Positions 11,800 to 24,762 of a DNA stretch of 64,000 nucleotides are shown here, piece after piece; within the stretch, counting starts at the first letter, position 1; the number at the start of each line of letters is the position of its first letter. The stretch comes from Anaeramoeba flamelloides. Its lineage: Eukaryota; Metamonada; Anaeramoebidae. The stretch is taken from the NCBI GenBank assembly GCA_027625915.1, contig JANTQA010000036.1, positions 4,025,501-4,089,500 on the forward strand. The letters run 5' to 3'. The notes beneath the pieces were generated by a model that was not told the origin of the DNA, ran no database searches, and saw only the letters and a list, made by a program, of their open reading frames with translations. The translations under genes were made by a program, and so were the position numbers.

Positions 11800-12426
11800 A
11801 TGAGTTCCACATCAACAACCGCTTCAGCAAGTGAGTCGGGTGTGAGTGTTGAAACAAACCGAAGCAAAAATGGGATAAATTCAAATTCTGAAATGCTTCC
11901 TAATAGCGAACAAAGAGAGAATTTAAATGATCTGATACTTTCTTTAAGAAAAGAGTTGGAAACTATAAAAAAGAAAACAAAAGAAACAAAACTTATCATT
12001 GCAAAAACAGAAATCCAGCTGATGAGAGAAAAAAAAGAGAAAGCGTCACTGAAGATGGAGGTTGATCTTTTACAAGAAGAAAATCAAGACTTAATTGAAA
12101 ATGCAGATCCAAAGAAAGAAAAAATCATTAAAAAAATTGTGAATCTGGCTTGTGTAAATGTTATCGTTGAACAGATTGAGCAATTAGATCAAGAATCCAA
12201 ATTTAGTACTGAACACAATAAGCAAATACGAGAAAGGGGAGAGATCTTGGTTAAAAGATATAAAAAGAAGGAAAAGAATAAGAAAGAAAAAAAGACAAAA
12301 GAAAAAAAGAAGAAAGAAAAAAGGAAAACCCATTCCAATAAAGAAAGAGAAAGTGAAAAAAAATCACCAAGCAGCAAGAGAAAGAAAAAGAATATAAAAA
12401 AAAAGAAAAAGAAAAAGAAAAAATAA
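11800..12426 (+). CDS. Small Lys-rich coiled-coil protein
   Basis: Single open frame of 208 codons. Residues 1-40 are Ser/Thr-rich and probably disordered. About 38-110 is heptad-like (LNDLILSLRKELETIKKK, later MEVDLLQEENQDL) and predicts a coiled coil. A short helical patch near 120-140 (VNLACVNVIVEQIEQL) follows. From ~150 the tail is almost pure Lys/Glu with KKEKRKTHS and KSPSSKRKKK, so a nuclear or nucleic-acid-binding location is possible. Codons are less AT-biased than flanking DNA. No intron is needed. ATG at 11800 is the first in frame and follows a 445-bp element also found upstream of the NADAR gene. Family not recognised; the function is open. Confidence 0.6.
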   Translation: MSSTSTTASASESGVSVETNRSKNGINSNSEMLPNSEQRENLNDLILSLRKELETIKKKTKETKLIIAKTEIQLMREKKEKASLKMEVDLLQEENQDLIENADPKKEKIIKKIVNLACVNVIVEQIEQLDQESKFSTEHNKQIRERGEILVKRYKKKEKNKKEKKTKEKKKKEKRKTHSNKERESEKKSPSSKRKKKNIKKKKKKKKK

Positions 12427-12787
12427 TTATTGATACTCCTTTTTATTTTTGTAATTAATAAGCTAAATTGAATATTTAAAAGCTAACAAATCAAAAATAT
12501 CAAGAATTGTATTTCAAAATTAAATATTTTAACATTTTTTCCGTTGCTTTTTTTTATTACTACGCTATCCAAATTTTTTAACTTTGCTATTTTTTATTTT
12601 TGATTGATAATTATTTATTTTTTGTTCAATGTGTTATGTAAATGATCAATAATTGTTAACATTTCAATTAGTGAATGGTTATAATTTGATATTTTTTGAG
12701 AATTGATTAAATACAATTTTTTTCAAAAATTGAATTTTGGTCTGTTAAAAATTTTTGAATTGGAGTTTAGTTGTTTTATCAATATAT
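12427..12787. other. 3' flank of coiled-coil gene
   Basis: AT-rich with an AATTAATAAGC-type A-rich stretch just after the stop, which could serve polyadenylation. Nothing else seen. Confidence 0.4.
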
Positions 12788-13289
12788 AGTAGGGAGAAAA
12801 ATACTGTACATGAAAATAATCTCTGAAAGATTTTTAATTGTGAATATTAGGAAAATTGTTGTATATTTTCTTTTATTTTTAATCAAATCTTTTTTATAAA
12901 TAACCGAATTTTTTATGAACCAAGTAATAATCCTAACTAAAGTCCATTAAAGTCGAAAAGTCTATAGAAGACACAAGTAATTATTTGATAGCTAAAGTAG
13001 ATCTATTTTTTTTTTGAAAAACAATCCAGTTTTATAGAGGTTTGCCCGAATTTGGAAAATGATAATTTTTATTCTGTATTTTTGATTGATTGAGTGGTGT
13101 TTTGAACAAGTATAATTTAGTTAATCATCATTCTAATAAGCTAGTGATTTATAATTTTAAAAAGTTTGATTCTTAAAAAAAAAGGATTTGATTTTAAATA
13201 AAAGAAATTACACACCAATTAACCTATTATTCACAAATATACATCTTGTCCAGGATTTTTTTTCATGTCTGGTATTTTTTTTCACTTCT
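12788..13289. mobile_element. 505-bp TIR element, copy 2 (reverse orientation)
   Basis: Matches the complement of 4283-4787 across its length, including ATGAACCAAGTAATAAT and AACAATCCAGTTTTATAGAG. The ends (AGTAGGGAGAAAAATACTG / GGTATTTTTTTTCACTTCT) are more worn than in copy 1. Confidence 0.7.
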
Positions 13290-15383
<2,094 letters not shown>

Positions 15384-15700
15384 ATTCAACCTAAAAACCC
15401 TTTCTATAATCACAGCATATTAATTATTAATCACAGATTGTGGAAAATTATTTATTCTCAATAATCTAAATATCGTGGTTTTATCCTACTGAAAAATTCG
15501 CGGACAGTGTATTTAAATGATATATAGTGCTTTCAAATTCTTGAAACCCTATCGAAAAGTGCTATATTATGTCACCAAGTCATTAAGTTTTCTTGGGGTT
15601 TGCTTTTTTATTTCTAAAGTCAAAAAAACCTAGAACACTTCACAAATAAACAGAATACCCAAGAAAACCTAATAAGAATACCTTCAAGTGCCTTAACTAT

Positions 15701-15763
15701 TCTCGGATCAAAAAGAATATAGTAAAATCAAAGATTTTGCTCTATTCTTTTATATTCTGAAAA
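15701..15763. repeat. Hairpin unit, isolated copy
   Basis: AAAAAGAATATAGTAAAATC, loop, then the complementary GATTTTGCTCTATTC. Same palindrome as at 4087-4233 and 26807-27228. The sequence just before it (about 15405-15500) resembles 35300-35385. Confidence 0.55.
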
Positions 15764-16078
15764 AAATAACATTTTTTTTTTCTTTTACAAAAAAAAAGAA
15801 AATATAAGAATTTTTTATATTTATTAAATTAAAAAAAAAAAAAATAATATAACAGTGAATAGGTTTCAAAAATTTGATCATATAAACAAGATTAATATTT
15901 TTTTTTAGATTAATTTTTAAATTATTTTTTTTCTTCTATTTTTTATATAGTGGTAAATTTTATTTATTTACTCCTTTCTCTCAATAAATAATAAAAAAAA
16001 AAAAATTGGAAAATTTATAAAAAAATGATAAATCAATGATTAATTTATCCCTAAAAGATGATGCAGATTATAATATAA

Positions 16079-16658
16079 GCTATTTCCAAGAATGTGGGGC
16101 AAATTTATTTTATGTTATATTTATTAAACCCATTCTTCAAAATAGGATTTTAATATATAAAATCATTAACCACCATTTATAGATTTTTGATAATATTTCA
16201 ATTTGTTTCTTAGTATTGTATTGCAGAAATAATTTTTTTTAAAATTTATGATCTTGATTTTATCTGATATTTTTTTATGGTGAAAATTGGTGTTTATTCT
16301 TTTCTTTTTGATCGAAAAAAATATTTTCATAACATGTATAATCCCAACAAAATTTACAATATAATAAAAAACATAGAACTGCGTTTTCTTGGTTAAAAAA
16401 TCATTTGTTCACATTCCATATTTCCAGTTTTTGATTGAAATTGGTCGTACATTGCCTCAACCAAAAAAAGTGCTATTTTTTTTTTCATTTTTTGGGAATA
16501 TTTCAACTAACATACTTTGAATTAAATACATAAGTGGTTGATTCAGTAAGTATAAATATTAAACTTAATTTGGTATAGTTTATTAATGAATACCTTCACT
16601 GAAAAAGATTATTTTTTTTGAAATGTAAAAAAAAATGCCCCACTTTTTTGGAAATACC
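16079..16658. mobile_element. 580-bp TIR element, best copy
   Basis: Left end GCTATTTCCAAGAATGTGGG GC, right end GCCCCACTTTTTTGGAAATA CC, inverted and extending inward with poly(T)/poly(A). Interior noncoding. Related copies: 21471-22048, 780-1295, and a short derivative at 55037-55246. Confidence 0.7.
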
Positions 16659-17109
16659 TTATTTAAATTTTTTACTTATTTAATGAAATTTCCCGATAAT
16701 GTTAAAAACTGATGATAATACCAAAATCTACAATAATTAAAAAAAAAAGAAAAAAACAGTTGTAATTAAGTGAGAAAAATTTTTATTTTGAATTAATACT
16801 TTTTGAAAAAATAAGATAAATATTAAAAAAAACATTCATAAATATGTAAAAAAAATGTATATAATGTTTAATTATTTAGATTTTTTGACAAAAGAAATAT
16901 TATATCTTAAATTTTTGAGTTTACAAAGATATTTTCTCTGATAATTTTAAAATTTATTATAACTATTTTTATTCTTGATAAAATTAGAGATTAAAAATAT
17001 TCATTAAAGCTCCCAAAAATCTTATTTTCTAACTAAAAAACCCTGGTAATAAATTTCGCTATTGTTTTCTTTTTACAAATAAAAAAAAAGTTTTGATAAT
17101 TATTATTGA

Positions 17110-17680
17110 TCGGAGAAGTATAAATTATAATCTAAATTTCTTTTTACTACAATTTACTCGAAGGTAATTTAAGTATAAAATCATTGATTTCACAATTTTT
17201 CAAGTGAAATATACACCTAATTTTTTTATCTTTAAAAAAAAAAATCAAAAAAATTGAAAAGAAAAAAGGAACAAAAAAAAAACAAGAAAAAAAAAAAAAT
17301 TGAAATTTAAAAAGGGTTTATAAGAAGTAATTTGTAAAATTTCAAAAAAAAAAAAAAATGATATCTTTAATTAAGGTCTCCCAAAATCACAGTCATAATA
17401 CTTTTGGTTGATTTAATAATTAATAATTGATCATGAATTTTCACTTGGTGATCGTTATTTAATTGTTGTCTTTTTTTTTTTTTTCGAACTGATTTACTTA
17501 AAACCTTTACTCATGTATAACCTTTGCTTTTTAGATTTTTATTTTCAAGTTACTCATACTTTAGAGTTTCAGTATTCCAATATCATCAAGTAACTACTTG
17601 ATCTTTTTTTTTTGTAACTCATCTTCCCAATATAAATAAGATTCAGTGCAGGGAAAAATGAATTCAAAAAAAAAAAAAAG
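17110..17680. repeat. ~530-bp dispersed noncoding repeat, copy 2
   Basis: Colinear with 3490-4020; same order of conserved blocks, with different poly(A)/(T) spacers. Confidence 0.65.
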
Positions 17681-17950
17681 TTATTTCAGTATATCGTTCA
17701 TTATCTTTGCCCGGCTATCTAACCAACTTTATTATCTGTTTTTTATATTCTCAATTCTTAAGGTCACCTAGTCCTTAAAAAATAAAATAAAAAATTTTTA
17801 CTCATCAATAGAAAGATTGGATTGTTTAATTAACTTTCTTCACAAAATTGAATCCAAAAAGGTTTTACTAATCAGATTTAAACAAAATATACAAATAAAA
17901 AAAGGGTTTGTATTTGCCACAATCTTCAAATTTTTCCTGACCAACAATAA

Positions 17951-18396
17951 CACGACAAGAATAGCACAATCCATACAAATACTTTCAAGACTTTTTCGAA
18001 CTTTCAGACTGACAGTCTGCAAGATTTAAGTCTCTGATATTCTTTCATATTGTTTCAATTTTCCAATACTTGACACAAACTTTTGTAAGCCGAAAAAAGG
18101 GTTAGAAATAATAATTAACAAAAGATAACATTTGGAATGTAATTGCAATTTTTGAAAGTTTTCTAAAAAAAAAATATTTGGAAACTTTCAATAACCTGAA
18201 ACTCTTATTATGAAAACCAAAAATTGGAAAGTTGTTTAAATTACATGTTTTTAAAAGTTTGACTTGTAAAAACTTTTAAATTGAAAGTTGTTGAAGTCTG
18301 ATCTTGTAATTCCTTTCAAAATTTGAAACAATTTCAAAAAATAAAGTGTTGCTAAGGAAAAAAAGTGACTACAATTTTTGTGCTATTCTTGTCGTG
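17951..18396. mobile_element. 446-bp TIR element upstream of NADAR gene
   Basis: Ends CACGACAAGAATAGCACAA and TTGTGCTATTCTTGTCGTG (the latter preceded by T-rich sequence) are exact inverted repeats. It contains a small palindrome CAGACTGACAGTCTG. Full-length homolog of 11291-11735. It ends about 170 nt before the NADAR start codon. Confidence 0.8.
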
Positions 18397-18568
18397 AAAA
18401 AGTTTTGAAAAAATCATTTTTTTTAAAAATACTTTTTTATTTTTTCATTTTCGTATTTTTGTTCAAAAAAAAGCTTTTGTCTTTTCTTTTGTTCGTCTCT
18501 AAAATCAAAAACAAAGTTTTAAACAAGAACAAAAATAAAAACAAAAACGAAAAAAAAAAAAACAAGGC

Positions 18569-19945
18569 ATGTACAAAAAAAACCAAATCAAATTTTATTT
18601 TGAATATCAAGAATATGGATGTTTTTCAAATTACTACAAATCGAATTTTTTTTTAGATGGCAAACTGTGGATCACAACTGAGCACTATTTCCAAGCACAA
18701 AAATTTATTTATTCGCCCTCTGTGTTAGAGAAATGTCGAACGAAAGACACTCCTGGCGAGGCAAAGCATATGACGAAGGAAGAAAGGTATAAAAAAAATC
18801 TGGATCCACGCTGGCATCTGGACTGTAAAAACATTCAAGTTATGAAAAAGTGTCTCTATGCAAAGTTTCAGCAGAACAAGCAAATCAAGAAAATTCTCTT
18901 ATCAACGGGCAACAAAACCTTGACTGAGCACACAAAAAACGATCACTTTTGGGCCGACGGTGGTGACGGCACAGGGGAGAACCATTTGGGGCGGTGCCTA
19001 ATGGAATTGCGATCCACGCTCATGAGAGAGAACCAAGAAAGGCCTGTCTTGATCTGGCTGGATCACTCCTTTGACAAGTTTAAGCAGCTGGTTGTCCTGT
19101 TCCAGCAAAATGGGATCAAAGTGATCCAAGCAAGAAAGATTTCGCAGGTAATTAAGGCAATCACCAAATACCAAACACGCGCCAACTTGATCATCACGAA
19201 TCTGTTTTTCGTTTTCAAGCAGCACCTGGTGCAGAAACTTGATTCCTTTAACCACGAGACACGGGTGCTTTGCTTTGATGGCGAAGAGACATTAAAGGAA
19301 ATCCAAAAGCACATTCAAATTGCAGAATCAAACTTGGACTTGGAATCAAATGTCCCAAAGGAGGATAGGTACCATAAGGGCGACAATCATAAAAGGAAAA
19401 AAAACACCATGAATTATTTTGTGCAAACAAAAGAACAGCAGCAACAAAACTCAAACTACGAGCTCAGGCAGATCCTAAAATTGGAAAACTACCTCAAGAC
19501 TGAACGAGAGGACTCAAAGTCTGTGAACTTTTGCTGCGATCCCGGTGAATTGTCTCAGAGCACGCTTGCGCATTTCTTTAAAGAGCACAACCATAGTTAT
19601 GGCACGGTTGTCTTTTATTCTGTTAACAGGTTTCTCTTTTTTGAAACCTTTAATTGGCTTAAAAATGAGAAAAAAATCATCGTGAAACACTTCCAGAATC
19701 CAAACGAATTAATTTATTGCCTGCTCTCCCAAAAGGTCGCCTGTCTCATTGTGGATTTTTTAAACACCGATAGATCAGTGTCAAGTAGAATCAAAAAATT
19801 TGCTCCCAAAAATACAATATATACTTACTTCAATTGCCAAACAGAAAAAACACATCACCATGTGCCCAAGGGTAAAATTTCTGATATGAAAAAATTAAAA
19901 AGGGCAATCAAAGATATTTTAAAAAAAATTGAAAAAAAAAATTAA
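18569..19945 (+). CDS. NADAR-domain protein with receiver-like C-terminal repeats
   Basis: 458 codons, no intron. Residues 7-152 form a NADAR (YbiA/DUF1768) domain: YGCFSNYY at 16-23, DGKLWITTEHYFQAQKF at 30-46, FWADGGDGTGENHLGRC at 127-143 and LMELR. All are near the family consensus, so the active site looks intact. The family removes ADP-ribose from modified bases or hydrolyses N-glycosidic bonds of riboflavin intermediates. Residues ~158-252 and ~343-455 each show alternating hydrophobic strands and helices (RPVLIWLD, NLIITNL; TVVFYS, ACLIVDFL), like two degenerate receiver/Rossmann folds. That reading is inference. A Lys/Gln-rich linker separates them. The centre of the gene is strikingly GC-rich compared with every neighbour, which suggests a different origin or recent acquisition. 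Confidence 0.85.
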   Translation: MYKKNQIKFYFEYQEYGCFSNYYKSNFFLDGKLWITTEHYFQAQKFIYSPSVLEKCRTKDTPGEAKHMTKEERYKKNLDPRWHLDCKNIQVMKKCLYAKFQQNKQIKKILLSTGNKTLTEHTKNDHFWADGGDGTGENHLGRCLMELRSTLMRENQERPVLIWLDHSFDKFKQLVVLFQQNGIKVIQARKISQVIKAITKYQTRANLIITNLFFVFKQHLVQKLDSFNHETRVLCFDGEETLKEIQKHIQIAESNLDLESNVPKEDRYHKGDNHKRKKNTMNYFVQTKEQQQQNSNYELRQILKLENYLKTEREDSKSVNFCCDPGELSQSTLAHFFKEHNHSYGTVVFYSVNRFLFFETFNWLKNEKKIIVKHFQNPNELIYCLLSQKVACLIVDFLNTDRSVSSRIKKFAPKNTIYTYFNCQTEKTHHHVPKGKISDMKKLKRAIKDILKKIEKKN

Positions 19946-20544
19946 CCTCGATCTCCATATATTACAATTTGGAGGCCCAATAATAAAAATATTATTACTA
20001 CTGATTAACTCAAAAAAATATTTCAAGCGATCAGCCTCTCACAACAATAGGACAAAATATTGAAAGGTATGTTATTGGTGATATTCTGTGGTTGCGAATT
20101 TTGTGGATACAAAGCGCCAAAAATCCTGATCAACTCAGAAACTTTTAAAAAAAAAAGTTTTTCAGTGAGATTAATTTTTGTTTTTTCCATTTTTTTATCA
20201 AAAAAATATTATTAAATTGATTTTATTTCTTTTATTATAAAACTTTTTGACCTTGTTTATGGCTATTTTTATCCCTTTTTTTGCCATGAAAAATAGTCTT
20301 TATTGTAATAAATATTAATGTGAAGATTTTTTTTTTCTTTTTTGAGATAATTCTTTTGGAGAAATAAAAAAAACATTTTATTGAATACATTATAAAATTT
20401 TGGTCTAGTAGTCATAAAAAATTGAGTAATAAAATTTATATTATTGTACTTTTAAACTATTTAATTTGTGTGTTTTGAGTAGTTTTATGAACGCTTTATT
20501 AAAACTTTTAGTCAGGATTTTTTTCAAACAGCAGAATTATTTTA
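19946..20544. other. 3' flank of NADAR gene
   Basis: Returns abruptly to AT-rich DNA. A slightly GC-richer stretch (to about 20140) directly after the stop may be 3' UTR. Nothing else supported. Confidence 0.4.
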
Positions 20545-20746
20545 CACCTCGTTTCACTTTTTTGACAAAAACTTTCAACAAAATTTAAGGCATAAAAAAA
20601 AACTGAAATTTAAGTATACATTTTTTGTTATTTTTTTTTACACAAATTATTTTATTAGAATTAGCTTTTTGTGTATTAATTTGATTTTTGTTATTGTGTC
20701 TTTAATTCCTTTGAAAGTTTGGATCTTGAAAGTGGAATTGATTGTA
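20545..20746. mobile_element. Tc1-type MITE, diverged copy
   Basis: ACTTTCAACAAAATTTAAGG and the right end GAAAGTGGAATTGATTGTA are diagnostic. Confidence 0.7.
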
Positions 20747-20907
20747 TATTGTTATTATTTATATTAGAATCTTAGAATATTTTAATTATTTTTCTTATTA
20801 TTATTAGGATTTTATAATTTTTTTCTTTTGTTACGCCTTTTGTAAAAGATTTTTAAACAACTATAGTGTGTTTTCAGATTAAAAATGGTAAAAGAAAATA
20901 AAAAGTA

Positions 20908-21105
20908 CAGTCATTTTCACTTTTAAGGCACAAACTTTCAAGGAAATTTAAGGCACAATAAAAATCTCAAATTAAAGCACAAAATTCAAATTCTAGTAAA
21001 AATAAATTGTAAAAAAAAAAATTCCAAATTTTGTGCCCTAATTTGAGATTTTTATTGTGCCTTAAAATTCGTTGAAAGTTTGTGCCTTAAAAGTGGAACT
21101 GACTG
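20908..21105. mobile_element. Tc1-type MITE, well preserved
   Basis: 198 bp between TA dinucleotides. Arms start CAGTCATTTTCACTTTTAAG G; each arm has two AAGGCACAA-type repeats, which resemble the paired binding sites in some Tc1 ends. Confidence 0.9.
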
Positions 21106-21128
21106 TATTAAAATAGACCATTGGTATA

Positions 21129-21326
21129 CAGTCATTTTCACTTTTAAGGCTTAAATATTTAACGAAAATGAAGATATAAAAATTCCAAATTAAGAAACTT
21201 TCTTTTATTCTAGAAAAATATCCGTCTAGAAAAAGAGTTGAAAACAATTATTGTCCCCATTTGAGATTTTTTTTGAACCTTTTATTTAAATTGAAATTTT
21301 GAATCTTAAAAGTGAAACTGGCCTGA
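21129..21326. mobile_element. Tc1-type MITE, interior diverged
   Basis: Starts CAGTCATTTTCACTTTTAAG directly after TA, only about 20 bp from the previous copy. The right end (AAAGTGAAACTGGCCTG) is worn. Confidence 0.75.
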
Positions 21327-21470
21327 TAAAATGATAGATGTGAAAAGAATTTATTCTCTTTTGTTCAAACAACACCTATTAACAGAAAAGTTATAAAAAT
21401 ACTCTTTTACCTTTTGAAAGGGTTATTATATATTTTTATTTATATATGTTAAAATTATTAATCTAAACAA

Positions 21471-22048
21471 TTTCTGAGAAAGTGGGGAAAATTTATTTTA
21501 TAATATATTTGTTAAACTCCATCTTCAAAAAAGTATTCAAATATACAAAATCGTAAACTACCATTTATTAATTCTTGATAAAAATTCAATTTTTTTCTTA
21601 GTATTGTATTGCAGGTAGAAAATATATTAAATTTTCTGATCTAGATTTTATCTGATATTTTTTAATGGTGATAATTGGAGTTTATTATTTTATTTTTGTT
21701 CGAAAAAATCTTTTTCATAACTTGTTTAATCTCAACAAAATTTCAAATAGAATTGAAAATATACAACGGTATTTTATTATTTAAAAAGGCATTTTTACAT
21801 CTTTTCATTTTTCCAGTTTTTTATTCAAATTGGTTCTGCATTGTTTTTATCAAAAAAGTGTTTTTTTTTTATCATTTTTTGGAAATATTTCAATAAACAT
21901 ATTTAGAAATAAATACCTTAGCCATTTTGATTCGATTGGTATTAATATTAAACTTAATTTTGTATTGTCAATTAACTAATAACACCCACAAAAAAAGATG
22001 ATTTTATCTGAAATATTAAAAAAAAATGTCCACTTTTTTGGAAATATC
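21471..22048. mobile_element. 580-bp TIR element, second copy
   Basis: GAGAAAGTGGGGAAAATTTA at the left and TGTCCACTTTTTTGGAAATA at the right. Interior aligns with 16079-16658 (TAGTATTGTATTGCAG, GATCTAGATTTTATCTGAT). Confidence 0.7.
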
Positions 22049-22389
22049 ATATTGAAAAAAAAAATCTTCAAAAAAAAAAAGATTTTACAATTTCATTAAC
22101 AATCCAAAATAAAAGAAAAAAACCCAATTTTTATCATTATTTCTTTCATTCAGGAAAAGTAGAAATATAAATATACCTAATATTTGCTACTTCTCTTAGT
22201 AATATCAATTTGTCACAGACACTCATTGTAAAATTTGGAGATATTAACATTAGTAAATCTTTGATGAGGTTTTTTTAATACATGCAAAGAAAAAAATAAA
22301 TTCCAATTATTACTTTTCAATTAGAAAATATTTCTTTAATTAAACTTTTAAAATGGAAAAAAATGTATTTTATCAGGACAGCTAACGCT

Positions 22390-23195
22390 AAAACCCATGA
22401 ATTTACAAAAACCCTGGAATTCGTTTTTTTCTGATCAATTGAAAATATTAGTAAAAAGCGAAAAATCTACTCTCATTTTACAGACAAATAACCCAATTAC
22501 GGAGCAACTTATAACCGTTCCAATCGAAGTATTGGTTAAATATTCAAAACCCTTGAATTTTAACTCTTTGTTGAATTCAGAATTCAAAAAAATCCAAAAT
22601 TTGTAAAAGTAATTGATAACATGATTGAAAATTGAAAATTACATCTATTGTAGTTTTCCCTTAGATAAATTCTAAATTTATTAGAAATTATCTATATAAG
22701 AATTATTTTGTTGTTACCTTTATGAAATAAAAATTTCATTTACTTTATATCTTATAATAATTTTTTCAAAATTTTCAATTTCTATTACTAACCTTAGAGT
22801 AGTTATTTTTACATAAAATTGTTTTCTTAATTTCATGAAAATTTACAATAATTAAATACCTTTATCAAATTCAAATGCTTTCAAATATTTCAAAATGATG
22901 AAAATGATTTTTATTTTAAACTTTAAAATCAAAAATCAAAAAGTAGGTTTTCGTTTTCACTCATGTTATCAATTAATTTTTCAAATTTGTTTTTTTTTTT
23001 TGATTTCTGAATTTACCAAAGAGTTAAAATTCAAGGGTTTTGAATATTTAACCAATACCCCAATTCGAACGGTTATAAGTTGCTCTGTAATTGGATTAGT
23101 TGTCTGTAAAATGAGAGTAGATTTTTTACTTTTTACTAATATTTTCAATTGAACAGAAAAAAGGAATTGCCAGGGTTTTTGTAATATTTCGAGGT
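22390..23195. mobile_element. ~800-bp foldback element with ~200-bp arms
   Basis: The left arm (22390-22600, plus) and right arm (23195-22998, minus) are inverted and close to identical. Both arms stay open in the same frame and would give LKILVKS-KSTLILQT and NPITEQLITV-type peptides. No homolog of that peptide is known to me, so this probably reflects recent arm identity. A degraded relative covers about 40550-41410. Confidence 0.7.
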
Positions 23196-23490
23196 TTTGG
23201 ATTTGACAGTGATTTAACTTTTCTGTTTTTTCTAATTTAATTTGATTGTATTTTAAAAAACAATAATAAAAAAAAATAGCTAATAATTTTGAAATAACAT
23301 TTCTCATATTATTACTGGACAAAAATTATTGACAATTGTTTTTATTTGACACAAAATGAAATGAGAAAGATTGAAAAATAATAATACCTACTAAAACACA
23401 GTAATTATTATGGCATTTAATATTATTTATCTTTAGAGTTGTAAAGATAAATTAACAAACAATAAAGAAAGTTGTTTTAAAATTGAAAGA

Positions 23491-24762
23491 TTAATTTGTT
23501 TCTGCCCACTTTGGTTTTGGTGCTTCGCCCTTCTCCCAACGCAATCGCTGTAGTCTTCTCCTTTGCCCAAACCATCTTTGCACTTGTAAGGGGGGTATTT
23601 CTACTATTCGTGACAGTTTTTTCCTTTGTCTTTTATTTGGATAAGGACCTCGATTATCGTATAAGTGCTTGAAAAACCATCTTTCTAAAACTTTTTTACC
23701 ATATTTCGATGTATACAGCCTTTGGGATCTTGATTTTCTTCGTTTTTTGTAAATTGTAACTTTGGTTCCTACTTTTTTGATTTTAAAAGTTTTTCTTTGC
23801 CAATCAATTTTGTGGGCATAAGCAACATCCCCTTTGTGTTTATTTTTCTTTTTGGGACTGTTTGTTGTTTTTTTTGTTTTGAAAGGATAAGAGGAATTTT
23901 TGAATTTTTTTTTACCAGTTTTGATCAAAAATTTATTTTGAATTTTTTTCTGTTTTTTGTCAGTTTTTTTTATCTGTTCTTTTTCATTTTCTTTTTCATT
24001 TTCATTTTCATTTGCTCTTGTATTTAATTCTTCTATATCTATTTTCCTTTCTACTTCACTACTTGTTGTTTGTGAATATTCTCTTTTTCTTATTGTATAT
24101 GATATTGTTTCTTGGCAATTTTTTTTTATATCACCAAGAGTAAAACCAGACTCACCTCTTTGAGAATATGTTAAATTTGTTAGATTCTCGTTTTGCCTTT
24201 CTTCATATTTCTGAAAAAAATTGGAAAAACAAAAATTAATTTCGTCTTCTTCTTTACGATTTGTAACTTCATAAGAACTGGGAAATAAAAAAATTTGTGG
24301 ATCATCTATCGTGTGGTTATTTTCCAGGGTTATTTGTTTTTTTTCTTTTTCCTCTTCAGTCTTGCAATTGGTTATTTCTTCTTCTTGTGAATTGTATGTA
24401 AGATCCATAGGACACTCTGTCCCATAGAAACTTACTATTTGGTTGTTGTGCCTTTGTAAAGTAAAGCAATCATTCCAGGTACTACCCTTATTCAAATTCA
24501 GTTCAGGTTTTGTTGTTTCTTGTAATTCTAATGATCCCTGGAAGAGATCATAATCGTAGTCCTGTACTTTAACACCTTTCTTCCTTTCTTCTTTCTCTTT
24601 GAAATCTTTTTCACATTTATGTTCACAATATTGAGGAAGGGTTTTTTGAAGAAGTCTATTTCTGGACTGATCAGAATCTTGTTGGAAAATATTTTCACCT
24701 TCATTAAAATTTATTGGAAATGATTCAAAGTTACCTTGAAAGGGGATACCATAATTGTCCAT
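23491..24762 (-). CDS. TALE-like homeodomain protein
   Basis: 423 codons in one exon; ATG at 24762 is followed by an acidic, Glu/Lys-rich, mostly disordered region. Basic clusters at ~265-345 (KKTDKKQKK, KKRRKSRSQR) look like nuclear signals. A homeodomain lies at ~344-408: YGKKVLERWFFKHLYDNRG, then PYP in the extended loop that marks the TALE class, then LQVQRWFGQRRRLQRL as recognition helix. W397, F398 and the Arg cluster are present, but the near-invariant Asn after W-F-x is Gln (Q400), and the specificity position is Gly. A DNA-binding transcription factor in the nucleus is the natural reading; altered base recognition is inferred. The protein ends only 15 residues after the domain. Confidence 0.85.
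   Translation of the reverse strand: MDNYGIPFQGNFESFPINFNEGENIFQQDSDQSRNRLLQKTLPQYCEHKCEKDFKEKEERKKGVKVQDYDYDLFQGSLELQETTKPELNLNKGSTWNDCFTLQRHNNQIVSFYGTECPMDLTYNSQEEEITNCKTEEEKEKKQITLENNHTIDDPQIFLFPSSYEVTNRKEEDEINFCFSNFFQKYEERQNENLTNLTYSQRGESGFTLGDIKKNCQETISYTIRKREYSQTTSSEVERKIDIEELNTRANENENEKENEKEQIKKTDKKQKKIQNKFLIKTGKKKFKNSSYPFKTKKTTNSPKKKNKHKGDVAYAHKIDWQRKTFKIKKVGTKVTIYKKRRKSRSQRLYTSKYGKKVLERWFFKHLYDNRGPYPNKRQRKKLSRIVEIPPLQVQRWFGQRRRLQRLRWEKGEAPKPKWAETN

Noticed and set aside
22397-23322. Two related short proteins on opposite strands
   Set aside because: They are the two arms of a foldback element; evidence for a real protein is lacking, so I kept it only as an observation.
23797-24163. 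Phe/Ser-rich plus-strand frames
   Set aside because: Shadows of the Lys/Glu-rich part of the homeobox gene.
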